The translations under genes and the position numbers were made by a program. This document shows, piece after piece, positions 13,721-26,185 of a stretch of DNA of 64,000 nt (positions within the stretch are counted from its first letter, which is position 1; every line of letters starts with the position of its first letter). The stretch is from contig CANTUZ010000002.1 of assembly GCA_947846985.1 (NCBI GenBank), positions 155,367,889 to 155,431,888 of the forward strand, read 5' to 3'. The notes below the pieces were generated by a model. It saw only the letters and a list, made by a program, of their open reading frames with translations. It was not told the DNA's origin and searched no databases. The stretch is from Fratercula arctica. Lineage: Eukaryota > Chordata > Aves > Charadriiformes > Alcidae.

Positions 13721-14179
13721 GTAAAGGCCTGTAAGTAACACACATTATTTTCCAGAGTGAATAAGTGTATTGTTAGTGTTCACAGTCAAAATAATTCACG
13801 AAGAATGAATAAGCAGGACTGTCATTACAGTTTGGCAACCAGGACTCTTCCATGTGTCCCTGAATTGCTGCAGAACTGAATGTGTTGCTCATTACTGAAA
13901 ATCAACAGGTCAGATACTAATCGGCATCACTTCCTTCTCTCATCATTTATGCTGTGTATTGTGGGTGTTAAATGTTACTGTGGGGCCAGTGAGTGGAAAA
14001 CTGTGATTTTACATTCAGTTCACCCATTTTGCCACATTCTGGATGAGGACATAAAAAAAAAAAAAAAAATGATTGCAGAAAATTGGGACCTGAAGGTGTT
14101 ATTTTGTTTTTAATGCTCAGAGCATGAGATTGGTTAGGGTGTTCCTTAAAATAGACATGAGGAAAATAATGACTTATGG

Positions 14180-14271
14180 GCTAGAATTTCTGCAGGTGTA
14201 AATTAATGTAGCATCAGTTGATGCAACACAGCTATACCAGTTTGCACCAACTGGTGACTTACAGAAATTTA
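14180..14271. mobile_element. Palindromic MITE-like relic
   Basis: The left half (AATTTCTGCAGGTGTAAATT) and right half (TTTGCACCAACTGGTGACTT then ACAGAAATTTACA) form an imperfect inverted repeat. It resembles the amniote palindromic DNA-transposon relics built around a GGTGTAAAT arm. The relic is divergent. The inverted symmetry is visible; the family assignment is recollection. Confidence 0.35.
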
Positions 14272-14734
14272 CATTGGCTTAGAAAAGCATCCTGATTTCC
14301 TTTGCACACCTTCCCCACACGTCAATGCAATAGGTATTTTTGCTCTTCATGTTTGGACTGTTTGTTAGTGAGATATATGACAGGCAGTACATGAATTTAT
14401 TGAAGTGACACTGATTTAAACAAAACAGTAATTACTGTAGCAAATTACTGATGATAACATTTGCCTGGTTCCATCATAAGGTAGTGCTGTCTCTGACTGT
14501 GTGCTATTACATGGTCAGAGGAGGTAAAGAGAGCTTGGAGTTCACATGAGTGGAGAGCATCAGTGAATTGCCAGACTATTTTGCACACTGAATAGCATTC
14601 ATCACCCATAGTAAGGCACTCACAGCTAGTTATGCTAGACATTACATGAACAAATAGAGCATTTTCTGGCCTCAGAGAATGCAAACATTATGCAGTGTGG
14701 TCAAGTGGGCATATTACTGGTCTCTAGTTCAAAG

Positions 14735-14825
14735 AATGGAGTTTTCTTGCCTGCTGTGTGACCTCGAATAAATTGATTTGCCTCTCTGTGCCTTAGTTTT
14801 GTCATCTATGGAATTGTGGCTATGT
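14735..14825 (+). mobile_element. MIR-type (CORE) SINE fragment
   Basis: The stretch with CTGCTGTGTGACCTCGAATA, GCCTCTCTGTGCCTTAGTTT and GTCATCTATGGAATTG matches the diagnostic MIR order of a TGTGACCTTGGGCAAGT-type block, a CCTCTCTGTGCCTCAGTTT-type block and an ATCTGTAAAATG-type block. It is an ancient tRNA-derived SINE shared by amniotes. Both ends are decayed, so limits are approximate. Confidence 0.6.
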
Positions 14826-16481
14826 TGCCCATCTCCAATGGAAAACATTTTTGAATAAACTGCTGAAAAGAACATCTTAGTGATGCCTAGTTCATTATCT
14901 GTAACAGACCCTAGCTGGAAAGCTTTAAATTTTAGTGCCAATCTCACAGTAGATGAATCCATTCTATTGCAGTGATTCACCCTCTTGAACCGAGGTCTTG
15001 GCTCAAAACACCACTTTTGACAATATATTTTTCATTGTTTCTTGCAAAACTAAGAGGGAAGTAGCTGATCTACATTACTGCAGCATCATGAATGAATTGC
15101 TTGATGACTAACTTTCCCACTCCATCTGTTACATGTTCTCTTCTAGGATATGTGGTCTCCCCCTTTAAACTTTTTTTTAAGTAGTCCAGCGAGTTTACCC
15201 AAAGAACGCTCTTTTTTTTCTCTGAATGATCACAGAATAATGAACGCAAAGCATTTGTAGTTGTCCTGGATATTGGAGTTGACTTATATTAAAAACTGAG
15301 ATGCAGCACAGTCCAACAGGAAGACCCATAGTGATACTCTCCTCTGGAAACAGCAGGGTGCTGATGGGGGTCTTTGAAAACATCCCCTCAGGTGAACTCA
15401 CTACGTTTCAAAATGCCACTATTTTATATAAAAGTTTAATATTTGGGTTTACTTCAGCAGTGACTGTGAAGTACCCCAAAGAATGCACTGGTTTCCTGAA
15501 TAAATCTGCTTGGGGAAGGGGGAGGTAGGGTAATCCCCCAAATCCACCTCCCTTATGGGTTACATTTAGCATACCCAAGGCACCTCCAAACAGCTAACCT
15601 GGCCTGCTTTTATGTGCCACCTTCACCCGAAGAGACATCTGAAAGGGGTTTGTAGTGGGTTTACAGAAGAGTGCTTCTTCCTCTGCTTGGGTTAATGACC
15701 ACTCCAAAACTTTTGTTTGGTTTTATTGTCAGACTGATGACAGGCCGTGCCCAGGGAAAGAGAGACTTGGTGCATCTTGCTGAAAACTCATGGGAAGAGT
15801 TTAGCATAGCACGGACTGCCTGAGTTTTGGAAATATCAGACCCTTCTGAAAGATGTAAATATCTGCCTGTTTTTCATAGGATTCAATCTTTGTCTTCCTA
15901 AGGAGATAGATTTTAACTGGAGAGGAAAAGAGAGGCAGAAATAATTGCGAGAGAACACATTTAAAGTGTCTCAGCTGATGCTGTTTTCAGTGCCTCATTG
16001 AGAGACCGTGTCTCATTGCAAAGCTGTATCTACAGAGCCCTGCAGTTCCACAGACTTTTACAACGCTGTTCTGCTGAAATGACATAAAGACCATCAGGCC
16101 TCACAGGTTTATGTCACGTAGTCTGTGGATATTTTCCTTGACAGTGAAGCAAGCTGGAAGCAGCCTTGGCTGCAGCTCATCCAGAGATGATTGCATTATC
16201 TGCTCTGGGCCACCCTGTATTGGATAATAATGTTTGGTTACTCATACATAAAGATCATGTGGCACCGTTATTCAGAAATTAAACATGTTAATAAACTAGT
16301 ACTGTGAAAGGGAACCTACTATGGCTATAAAACATTCAGATCAATTCTTATGGTTTACCACCATAAAGTTATAGTGTATGTTCATGATGCCACTGGGAGA
16401 AAACATCCTTAAATTGCCTGTGACTTTTGTCATTCATACCAACTTTAGCAGTCCTTTGAGGATCTAACTTATGTTTATTCT

Positions 16482-16482
<1 letters not shown>

Positions 16483-16514
<32 letters not shown>
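16483..16514. repeat. Poly(T) tract, 32 nt
   Basis: The longest homopolymer in the window, read directly. It is likely to vary in length between individuals. Confidence 0.9.
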
Positions 16515-16515
<1 letters not shown>

Positions 16516-17216
16516 AGGATTTTCTGTTCTTTCCCTATTTCGGATAAGAAGACTGCATGAAGAATCATACAGTATACTTCTTATTATCATAATCATATCT
16601 GTGCCAACAAAAAATGTTTCCCTCAAAATAAACAAGGACTGGCATTCATCATCTCAAGCAGTTCCATAAACAGATAAACCCAAGAATGATCTTTCTTCAG
16701 CTATTTTTTAGGGTTAAAGCTGCATTGCACCAAAGAATAGATCTCTTCTTGGAAAATCTTGGATAACAATGTACTTACTGAGGTGAAATTCATCTGTAAT
16801 GTGAGATGCAAGCGCAGTGCAAGTGCCACTGAGATCCTCAGAACTGATGGGCTGCAAACTTGCCTTGTGACCTGAGTTTGCAGATAAACACGTGGCTCTC
16901 AAACGCAATGAAGGTGTGTGAGATCACTCTTCAGCCTCACTCACTGGGAGCTTGTGAACATTTAATGTCTTCATCATATATTGGCTTTTCACCTCAGCAT
17001 TTTCATATTTAATGGAATGCAAAATTTGGCTGTTAATCTTGCCTGACTCTTTGTCTTCAAGCTCTGGAATGGGACCAGTCCCTCAAGAACATCATTGGCT
17101 TTGCAGCTCATCCGAGAACATTTTATTTGTCTGTCTTAGAAGTCATGGCAGTAAGAATGAGAATTCTGCTTTAGCTGCACTAGGTAAACTCCTATGTATA
17201 TTGTACTTTCTCTACA

Positions 17217-17307
17217 GATGCATATATATGTGTGTATATATATGTATATGTTTACATAATACCTGTCTATACAGGTTTATACTGTATACATGCATATATG
17301 TATATTC
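17217..17307. repeat. TA/TG-rich microsatellite
   Basis: Interrupted TATATG, TGTATATA and GTATATG units. The tract produces a cysteine/tyrosine/isoleucine-rich spurious peptide in one plus-strand frame. Confidence 0.85.
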
Positions 17308-19091
17308 CCCTGCAGCTCATTCAAGAAAAAAATGTTTCATGCTGGTTTCACCGGGCCTGAACGACGTTGTTTTCCAACATGGATATTTTACATTTGAGGT
17401 GTTTTACCAGACAGAGAATGGCATTCAAAGAAAACCTCCTCTCGTGCAGAAACTGTGTGAAACAAACCAAACTTCTTTCACAGAGATCTATCTCCAGTCT
17501 CCGCGAATTTAGGTCAGGATACATTTTGTTGAATGAAGCCTTTTATTTTTGGTCTGAATGGACGTTTTGTCTATTATCCCACAAGAGGGCAGCAAAGGAA
17601 AATGGTTGCCAAAACACAAGACAAAAACATTCAAGGACATTTAAGCATTTAAGTTTCCTACTGTGTTTAATAAGATACTGAAAATACCACTGTGTGGGAA
17701 CTAGGAGAGCTTGTAGAAAGCCACCTGGTGAGAGAAAGAGACATTTTTTTTCCAAATACTCTCCAAGCTTCCCAATCTATTGAGAGCTTAATGAAGTTAC
17801 TTGCTATTACCTTCAAATATGCTCCCCGGTCATGTGATAATAGCACAGCAGCTAAGCAAGGTCTCCTGGGCTTCAGCATCCTCATCTCTAGTGCTAATTG
17901 CTCTATTCTCGCAGAATTTAAGTGCTTTCACCCAAATCCCTCCCCTCCTCCCTTTCTAAACCACTCTTTGCCTAAGGAAGCACTGTCAGGAAATGGGGAA
18001 GGTTACACTTGAAGAACAACCTGGTGACAATGAAACCATCTCACTTTTCACCCAAGATCCCATCTAAGTAATAAAGGAATCATGATTTGGGGTGGGGGTT
18101 GTTGTCCGGCAGCCTTAGCTGGAGCTATGCAATCAGGAGCCAGGGTGTTACAGCTAGTTCGAGTTGCTGGGGGAGTGTCTGTGCGCCACAGCAGCCGTGC
18201 TGAATGCAAATAGAGATTTAGTCAAAGAAGTGGTTCTTTGCCACATCCTACATTTTCATTCATGCATTCTGCAATCCTGCAGGCAATCGGGGCACCAGAA
18301 TGTTAATTACCTTTAAAATATACAGGAGAGTTTTCCCCATTTTGAATGTTTGAATGTTTCAGCTTCTAAATAAATGATAAACAGAAGGCAGAAAAAAAAA
18401 ACCAACAAACCTCGCACAAGAAAGTGAAGGCATCTTTCCAAGGGCTGCATTAGGGCTTGAATGCAGACCCAAATCTCAGCCATTCTGTCGTCTCGGGATG
18501 ATGGCGTTTTCTGCTGCCACTGCTGCCATGTTGCACCTAACAGAAAGTGTGCTCTGGGTGACACCTGAACACAAATAAGAGGGACCACACAGGGATAGGT
18601 TTGTTTAATCAAAGCAGGATCCCCCTCCATGCTGATTGCTTCCAATGAATGCGGCAGAATGAGATGTGAAATGCAGAAAGACACAAGTGTAACATTACAA
18701 TTTAGCTGAGGCTGAGGATGCAAATAAACTATTGCTTTAAATGATGCCCAAGAGCTCTTGGGTCTGGGTGTGAGACCTGGGCATCCCTCCACCGTGTGCC
18801 TGATTGCCAGAAAAGAAACCTGAGCATCTGCCTCAGGGGAAGCACCAACGTGCTCCAACCCTCCGACCTCCTGCTCAGATGGAGAAGTGGACCGTGTCCC
18901 CACTGTCATCTGTGGTAGACAGAGCCGATGTCTTAACTGGGACTGGAGCAACTTTGGCTGCCTGGAAGGTCACCCTAAAGAAGGCTGTTATGTTACCTCT
19001 GTGTGCCTCTGTCCCGCCTCATTTGCTGCAAACCAGCCTATTTCTGATTTCCTTGTGAAGCCTCACTCCTCAAACTTAAACTGGTAGTTAT

Positions 19092-19366
19092 AGGATGAGG
19101 GATGATGGCTTCAAACTGGAAAAGGGTAGATTTAGGTTAGATATCAGGAAGAAATTTTTCACTCTGAGGGTGGTGAGGCACTGGAACAGATTGCCCAGAG
19201 AAGCTGTGGATGCCCCATCCCTGGAAGTGTTCAAGGCCAGGCTGGATGGGGCTTTGAGCAGCCTGGTCTGGTGGGAGGTGTTCCTGCCCATGGCAGGGGG
19301 GTTGGAACTAGATGATCTTTAATGCTACTTCCAACCTAAACCATTTTATGATTCTGTGATTCTACG
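19092..19366 (+). mobile_element. CR1 LINE, 3' end only
   Basis: This 275-bp fragment holds the last codons of a CR1 second reading frame (translating as [20 protein letters not shown] in frame, roughly 19152-19211) and the CR1 3' untranslated end (GGGGGGTTGGAACTAGATGA), finishing in diverged ATTCTATG-type terminal repeats. CR1 insertions are usually 5'-truncated like this. The element cannot transpose. It lies downstream of ADCY8. Confidence 0.93.
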
Positions 19367-22300
19367 ATAACCACTGTACCCTGTCTGCTGCTACTCATAG
19401 ACTGACCTGGTCCAACATTCACTACAGAACTTCAGGCTTTACACCCGACTGTGAGCAGCAGGCTGGGTCCTGCCGGGGACCTGCTTGCAGCTGTGCAAAA
19501 GTTTTCTTGGTACATCTGCCTGGCAGCAGGGCACCGTGTCTTTACGTGGTCTTTGTGTCACGCTTCTGCTACGGCTTGCTGTGATGGGTTACGTGGTCCT
19601 GTGCCTTCAGGGTTGCAAGAATCAACCCTAAATCTATTCCAGGGGAGGAAAGGCCCTGGCCAAGCCCCAGTTAAGCCCAAAAGAATAACACACATGGGAT
19701 ACAACCATGCACTCAGTGTAACACTTTCAAGTGAGACTGAACACCTAAAATAGTAAGTATCGCTTGGCTCTCCAGAGGTCTAGCAGATGGATGGACTGGG
19801 AGTGTTTTTTAAGCCAATGTGCATCTCTCCAAGCAAAATGCCACTCTCCATTATTCTGAGCTAGAAGAATAATGAAAGAATCAATCAAATCCTCTAACAG
19901 TGACAGAAAACAGACAAAAATCCATGTGAGTCTCTTTTGAGGCTCTAAGAGGATTAGCTTCCTCAGGCAGGAACTCTTCTATAAGGGTTTGTTTATGGGG
20001 ACAAAGAAAAGTTTGACAGATGTGTATGGTCAGTTCAGCAAAGCAGCCTGTAAAAACCATATACGCTATCTGCAGTGACACAACTCGGTTCTTTAGGTCA
20101 ACGTTAGGATCAAGAATCTGAAAGGCAATTTTGACTCTGACATTAACAGGCCAAGAAGCATCACACAAATCCCTCTGGTGCTTAGGGTTTTTGATTACCT
20201 TCCCTATTCATCCCATTTGTCTACTTTTGTTGCAAACTCTTCAAGGCTGTCACTATAGACACACTTCCAGAAGCATCTAGTGAAGTGATTAATAAAACCT
20301 GAGACCCACTCAGAGTCTTGTGGAGTCCCGCTGTGCTATATCTGTGTGCAGTGATGGAGATGAGGGGTACCAAGGGAGCCTCTCTCCCTTTAGCAGTGTC
20401 TCCTGGGGTGCCAGCACTTCATGTGAGATTGTAGTAGTGCAAGAACCCTGCTGAATACTTCCCCTCATCCACAGTGTGACTGCACATGGCTCTGTGTCTG
20501 ATAACATTTCCAGGGGCACTGAAGAGATAATTAACTCCATTTACACCATATGGAGTGGAGTAAAGTGGGATTCCAACCTTGACTAGAGACTGTATTACAA
20601 ATCAACAAGAGTCTGGCATAATATAAAACCAGTGCAGGATGAACTAGCCAGACAGCTTGGACCTTGCATCTTGTTCATGGAAGAGAATGTTTTGGAGAAT
20701 AAAATGCATAGGGTAGAGTTTTCAGGATTTTATAGTATAATAACTCCAGTAGGAAGAGTTTTTAATATTAACTTTCTGCTTTAACGTTACAAAGTGCTGG
20801 ATTAAGTGATACACAAGGTGAAACTACTAAGCAAGATTTATTTCTCCCAGGTGATTGAGATGACTTCCAATGACTGATGCCATTCACAGACTTGGACAGG
20901 GTCTTGGGCTGTGTTCTCCTGGTCAGAAACAAAGGAGGTCCCAGAACTTCACGAGTCACAATATGTCATGAAGGTTGTTTTAAACAAACAGACTGTACTT
21001 TGCAGTTGCCAGGGGCTATCAGCAGGCACCCAGTCAATGGCAACCGGTACCTTTGTGGGGAACAACAATTTCTCTGTGCAACTGGAGCATGCCTGTGTTC
21101 ATTACTGCAGCATCTTGTGTTAAACATACAGAGATGTATACACTGGGTAGCTGCAGTCCTATAAAGTTCAGGGCTTACTGAGGTCCAGTAGGGAGAATGG
21201 TGGTGTTCTGGGTATTATTGCTCACGGTTATTTTCATTTAAGTCTTAACGACACATCTGGCTGCTCTATAGGACAAAGATATTCAAACAATCCCTGTCGC
21301 AGGCTGAAGGGAAACACAGGAAATGCTGGGGATTGCCAGGAAAAAATCAGGTTAGAAAAGTCCATCTGTTCTCCCCATTCCCGTCCTTCTCATTTTGATT
21401 CCTATCTCATTCAAAGCATGATGATTTCCCATCAAAACCACACATTTCCCAATTGATATGCCAGACCTTTCTAGGTTAGTTTGGGCCCTACAGCTGACCT
21501 GAAAACCTCAGAAATGTTATGTGACCTTCTGCGAAACTGATGCTATCATTAAGCAAAGTCAGATGATTTCCATGCACTTTAATTTGTGCTCTAAACTTTT
21601 TGCTCAGCTATAAATACAGTAGCATTATATTTTTGGGTATATATCTGGCTTCCTTGTTCCAGGCAGAGGGTGTTGGACATGAGAAGAGCATCTGATGCTT
21701 ATTTGTTAGGGGCCCATGTAAGTTAAGATCTCCTTTTAAAAAATGATGCACTGTAGAGGACTGAAGGCAGCTGACCTTTTTGCACATTAGCGTTCTGTGC
21801 TGGTGAAAGAGTGAGTGCTATTTAAGGGTGTCACAGGAAAGTAAGAAAGAGGGAAAGTTGTTTGTAGCTACCTAAACAAAGATTACACAGTAAATGGATC
21901 TCAGAAAATACTGGAAGCATTTCTAATGCTAGTGGGTTTCCTTTGCAAGCAGCATGACAGATTTTCAGATGAATTAGATTGCAATAGTCACCAGATGTGA
22001 TAGTTTTCCAGACCCATTTTTAAGATGACCCTACTGAAATTATTTGATTTTTTTTTCAAGCTCCCTGCTTCCAACAGGAGCTTGTATTGTCTCTCCCCTC
22101 ACTCCCCACCCAACATCTTAAATGTTTTGGTCTTTATCAACTTAAAACTGAGGTGACACTTAGAAGTGTCTTGGTTTCAAGGCAGCTTGTCTCAGATATC
22201 CAGGTCTGAGCCTGTGTTTGCCTGTGTGCATGTTCTGCGTGCAATTTTGCATCCTTTCTATTTCTAGTACCTGTGGCTCTTTATAGCTTTGTCATTTTGA

Positions 22301-23979
22301 TCATAGGACCAGCTGTCTTACCAAAAGCAAAGGAAGAATTTGCACTGACGTCTAACAAGTGTTCAGGTAATGCCAAGTGTGGGAAGTTTCATCTGCTAAA
22401 TTTGTTTTATCTGAATGTGTATACAAGTATTTCAGCACCAAACTTGATGTGATGCAGCCAAATGCTATAGCAAACGTCAGGAAAGGTATCTGTTATGATC
22501 TGATCGCTCTGGGAAAAAAGCTCTTCAACTTTAATAGTCCCTAATGTGCTTTGGCAACCACAGTAGTGAACATCATGCTCTTGAGGGCTTGAATCCAACA
22601 GGAGTACAAGATTTAACATAAAAAGTGCCAAGACTGTTCCCTGGAGTGGCCTTTCAATACTGGTAGGATCATGATCATGAGGGCCAGTTGACAGCAAAGA
22701 TCAGATTAGGAGGAAAATTCACAGGGATGTCTGAGATGCCAAGAGCCATTTTATACTCTTTGGCTTGGGAAGAAGGGTCTCAGTTGAACTGGTTGATGTT
22801 CCAGTAAAACTTTGGGCTTATTTATTCCTATGGAGCTCCAATTCATCTCTCCGTGACTGAGATTTGCATCAGAAGACTAGAGGCCAGAACTGATTAAGGA
22901 GTCTTTAGATGCAACTGCAAGGATTTAGGTTCCCATGAATGTTTGAAGAAATGCAATATATGTACCACTGAGGAAAGTCTTTGCTGTCTCCCTGGTTGGG
23001 ATAGAAATTGCAGGACTTGTAGACAGACAGGCTCCAGGTCATAGATTAAAAGCAAATAAAGTCAGAAAGAAATGTCAGTTTTGTGCTGGGCCATAAAACT
23101 CACTTATTTAGATTATCTAGCCCAAGGTACTTTCAGTGCAAGATAATAAAAACCTTGGTCCACGGATGTAATTTGCAGAAAGACTGTGCTCACGGGCAAT
23201 GTCCACAGCTCTGTATACATTATCCCTACATCTCCTTGTGGTGGAATTGTGAAGAGGCTGCCTACACAAAAGCAGCTTCTGGCTGGGTTGTGATAAGCAG
23301 GTTGGATTTATCCTGAGCAAGGCTACTCCCTGCTATGGGACTCAAAATTAGTAACTTGGTCAGCTGTGTGTGCTTCATATTTTTTCATTGCTTGGCCCAA
23401 TAGCTTCATCCTGCCTGCAGGTGCAAAAAGACATTGCTGTGATACTTCTACTTGTTTCAAGTTTTAAATGCTTTCTTCTTCTTCAAGTAAAAAGTGACCC
23501 TCTGCCCATAGAAACACAATCTTAAGTTTTCTAGGTAAATGAATTTAATAAGACAGATTCATGATTTGCCTGCAAGCTGTCACACATTGAATCTTTTCAC
23601 CTTTTCAGAGGAGAGAGGAGAGGTTGTAAGTAAAGATGTACCTCTAGGCTGCTGCAGCTTAAACCTCAAACTAGTTAGAAAACAAGCTTGTCCTATTTCA
23701 GAACATTCATGTGGACACTACACCACTGTCAACCCGCTGAGCTGGGCTTGCTGGTGTTTCCCTTGAGTCACAATGACACTGGGACACCATGAATAGGTGT
23801 CCAGCAAAGTACTTCCCAGTTCTCTTGAAGAAGCTCCTCCTCTGCCTCAAAAATACTCTTCAAGACTGCTAGATGCATTAGGAAAAGGCTAAACATCAGA
23901 ATTTGTGGAATAAGCTGCATAAAGACAATCAGCAGAAAGGAATCATGGTGCATGACAATTCAGACAAAATTGTAATTAC

Positions 23980-24000
23980 TTTTTTTTTTTTTTTTTTTTT
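23980..24000. repeat. Poly(T) tract, 21 nt
   Basis: An uninterrupted T run read directly; followed by AACAG, which mimics a splice acceptor but has no exon behind it. Confidence 0.9.
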
Positions 24001-26123
24001 AACAGAGTCCGAGGGGTTTAGGAGCATTAAACTATTCTCCCTCCATCTAGATGCTGATGAAAATGCCTTCCCAAAATAACCCACGTGAAATCCTCATTTC
24101 ATGTCCCTAAGCAGGATGATGTGTCTTTGGGAAGTCTGCCCTGCCCTGAAACTACCCCTGGTCTGAAATAACTGGGTGGACTCAAAGCAGTTTTAAAAGG
24201 CTTGAAGTACGCTAGGAACTATGCTCCCCTCTCCTGAGGCACCCGAAAGAGAAGAGTGTGGCTGGTGTGTGCACTGCGGTGATACTCTATTAATAATTCA
24301 AAGCAGCAGAGCAGAGGCTTTTCTCCTGCCTTGCCATTGTTACTTTCCAGTACAAATCTCTCACCTCTGTCATGTGGTGGGAACTACTAATCCAAGTGAA
24401 ATATTAGGACTTAACTTGTTCTCATCTTGGTGACAGAATTAGGTAACAGCGCATTTTGGGGAGGGAAGCGGAAAAAATTTTTCTTGTCAGCCTTTGTGAG
24501 AAGTTTGAGAAATGCATCATGAATTGCAGGTTGCAAATAGGTAATTGGGTTATTTGGAAGATACTTGCTGAGCATTTAACATGCCTCTCTTTCTTCCCTC
24601 CACACAACTTCAGAGGAAGCTTTTATTTCCATTCTTCTTTTACTGCATCCCATGTTTTCTATTCAGCAGAGGCTTTTCTGGCTGTGGAACAAAAGCCTCC
24701 AGAAACCTTATCAGGCTGGGTATCTTACGTACGTAGTATCATATGCTTATATAAAAATGTCAGGGAGACAGCATGATAAAAATCTACTCTTGTAGCAAAC
24801 CCTTCATCCATTTAACTCAAGGCCACTTTTTTAGTTATAAGGGAAAGTATGAACACCCTCATTGCATCCAAGGTCACACAACTCAACTACCACAAAGATT
24901 TCCTGAGATCTCACTAAATCTTCTGTGAATGGACTCCTGTTAAGAAACAAATGCTCATCCCCAGTGGGTCTTACAGCCCTTACTTAGAAGAAATGCAGTG
25001 GGGAATTATTGCTCTGAGCACTGGGGTAAGTAAGGAGAAACAGCACAGTGAGGGGTGGTGGGAGTGGGAATGGTGGAACGCAACTGGGGGAGTAATCCAA
25101 TTTCTTTCCTGATGCTTGACTACAGAGGTTTTTGCTAAAATCAATGAAGCAGTTGTATAAGTGATAGGGAAGTTAAATAGCTTGGTAGAGTGTCTGACAG
25201 TGAGCTGAGCCACTGGTTTGCAATGCTTCCAGTGACTTCCACAAAGGGAGACATGTAACATATTATGTTTTTTCTAACCTCTGAATCAATTCATGAAATG
25301 GAGAAGGTTTGCATTCCTTATCTTCAGTCCGTACTAACAAGAGCTGTGAAACATTCCAGGGCTCAAGATTTTGCCTTCTGTTTCGCTTGTTTATCTCAGT
25401 GGTGAAAAGAGAATGCCAAATTCATGGATTTGGAAAACAAAAAATATCTTGAAATATACAGTCTGCCTGTCGGGACTTTGCAGATTGTTGAGAGCCTCAT
25501 TTTTCCCCTATCAGTGGACTTGGGCATTTCTATTTGAAGAAAGCATAATTTCCACAAAGGTCGCTATAATCTTGTTTTGGACTCTTCAGGAGATAACAGA
25601 TTCACTGTTTTGCATGGTAGTTTGTTCCAGTGGTTAATCACGTTTGCTGTCAAAAGTATGTGCTTTATTTCCAATTTGACCTTGTTTAACTTCCCATCAT
25701 CATTTTTGTTCTGCTTTTCATCACTGGTTTAAAGATGTCTGAAGAAACTACTATTTTTGGCCCATGAAAGTTTCCATGTATTGGAATTAAATCAATTAAC
25801 TCCAGTGAAAACTTCATTTCCATAAGCCACACTGCCTGACTCAGTTCTGCCACTGACCTCCGGCAGAGTTTTTGTGAACCCATTTTTGTCATCTGTGGTG
25901 GTCTTAGGGATCATAAGATGGAGCAATTAAGACTATTACAGAACTGTGAACCAGGGCTGAAAGAGCCCGACATCTAAAATGGACTTACACAGAAGACAGG
26001 TGCCCAAATCTGAAGTCATGACCTTGAGCAAAGGCGACAATAGCTGTCCAGATGTAGTGGTTTCTACCTCAAAGGAGGAACTCTGCTTGGATACCAGTCT
26101 CTGCTCCAAAGACAGATTAGGAG

Positions 26124-26185
26124 TTTTGTTTTGTTGAGGTTTTTTTGTTTGTTTATTTTGTGGGGTTTTTTGTGTTTGTTTGTTC
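26124..26185. repeat. T/G-rich low-complexity tract
   Basis: GTTTT, GTTTG and TTTTTTG units repeated irregularly. Confidence 0.8.

Larger units (their letters stand above)
4057..14179. other. Intergenic stretch without a supportable gene
   Basis: Ten kilobases with no reading frame that resembles a known protein; the longest (130 codons, minus strand, 8120-8512) has no domain or splice context. Contents noted are a T23 run at 5445-5467, a purine-rich A/AAT tract at 13658-13720 and an A17 run at 14053-14069. A short segment near 11205-11260 vaguely resembles the reverse-transcriptase region of an old CR1/L3 LINE, too decayed to annotate. Confidence 0.55.
14826..19090. other. Intergenic stretch without a supportable gene
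   Basis: No gene is visible. It contains a T32 run (16483-16514) and a TA/TG-rich microsatellite (17217-17307). The larger reading frames here (166 codons at 17012 plus strand, 212 codons at 18951 minus strand) have no domain architecture; the first runs through the microsatellite. Confidence 0.55.

Noticed and set aside
17012..17512. 166-codon plus-strand open frame
   Set aside because: It runs through a TA/TG microsatellite, giving a low-complexity Cys/Tyr/Ile-rich stretch.
18313..18951. 212-codon minus-strand open frame downstream of ADCY8
   Set aside because: No recognisable family, no splice or promoter context, and ordinary base composition. Length alone is not enough, though it is the longest non-repeat frame.
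23977..24010. T21 followed by AACAG as a splice acceptor
   Set aside because: No coding exon follows on the plus strand and no donor partner is evident.
25832..25900. Second MIR-like SINE
   Set aside because: Only short scattered matches to the MIR core; too weak to annotate as an element.
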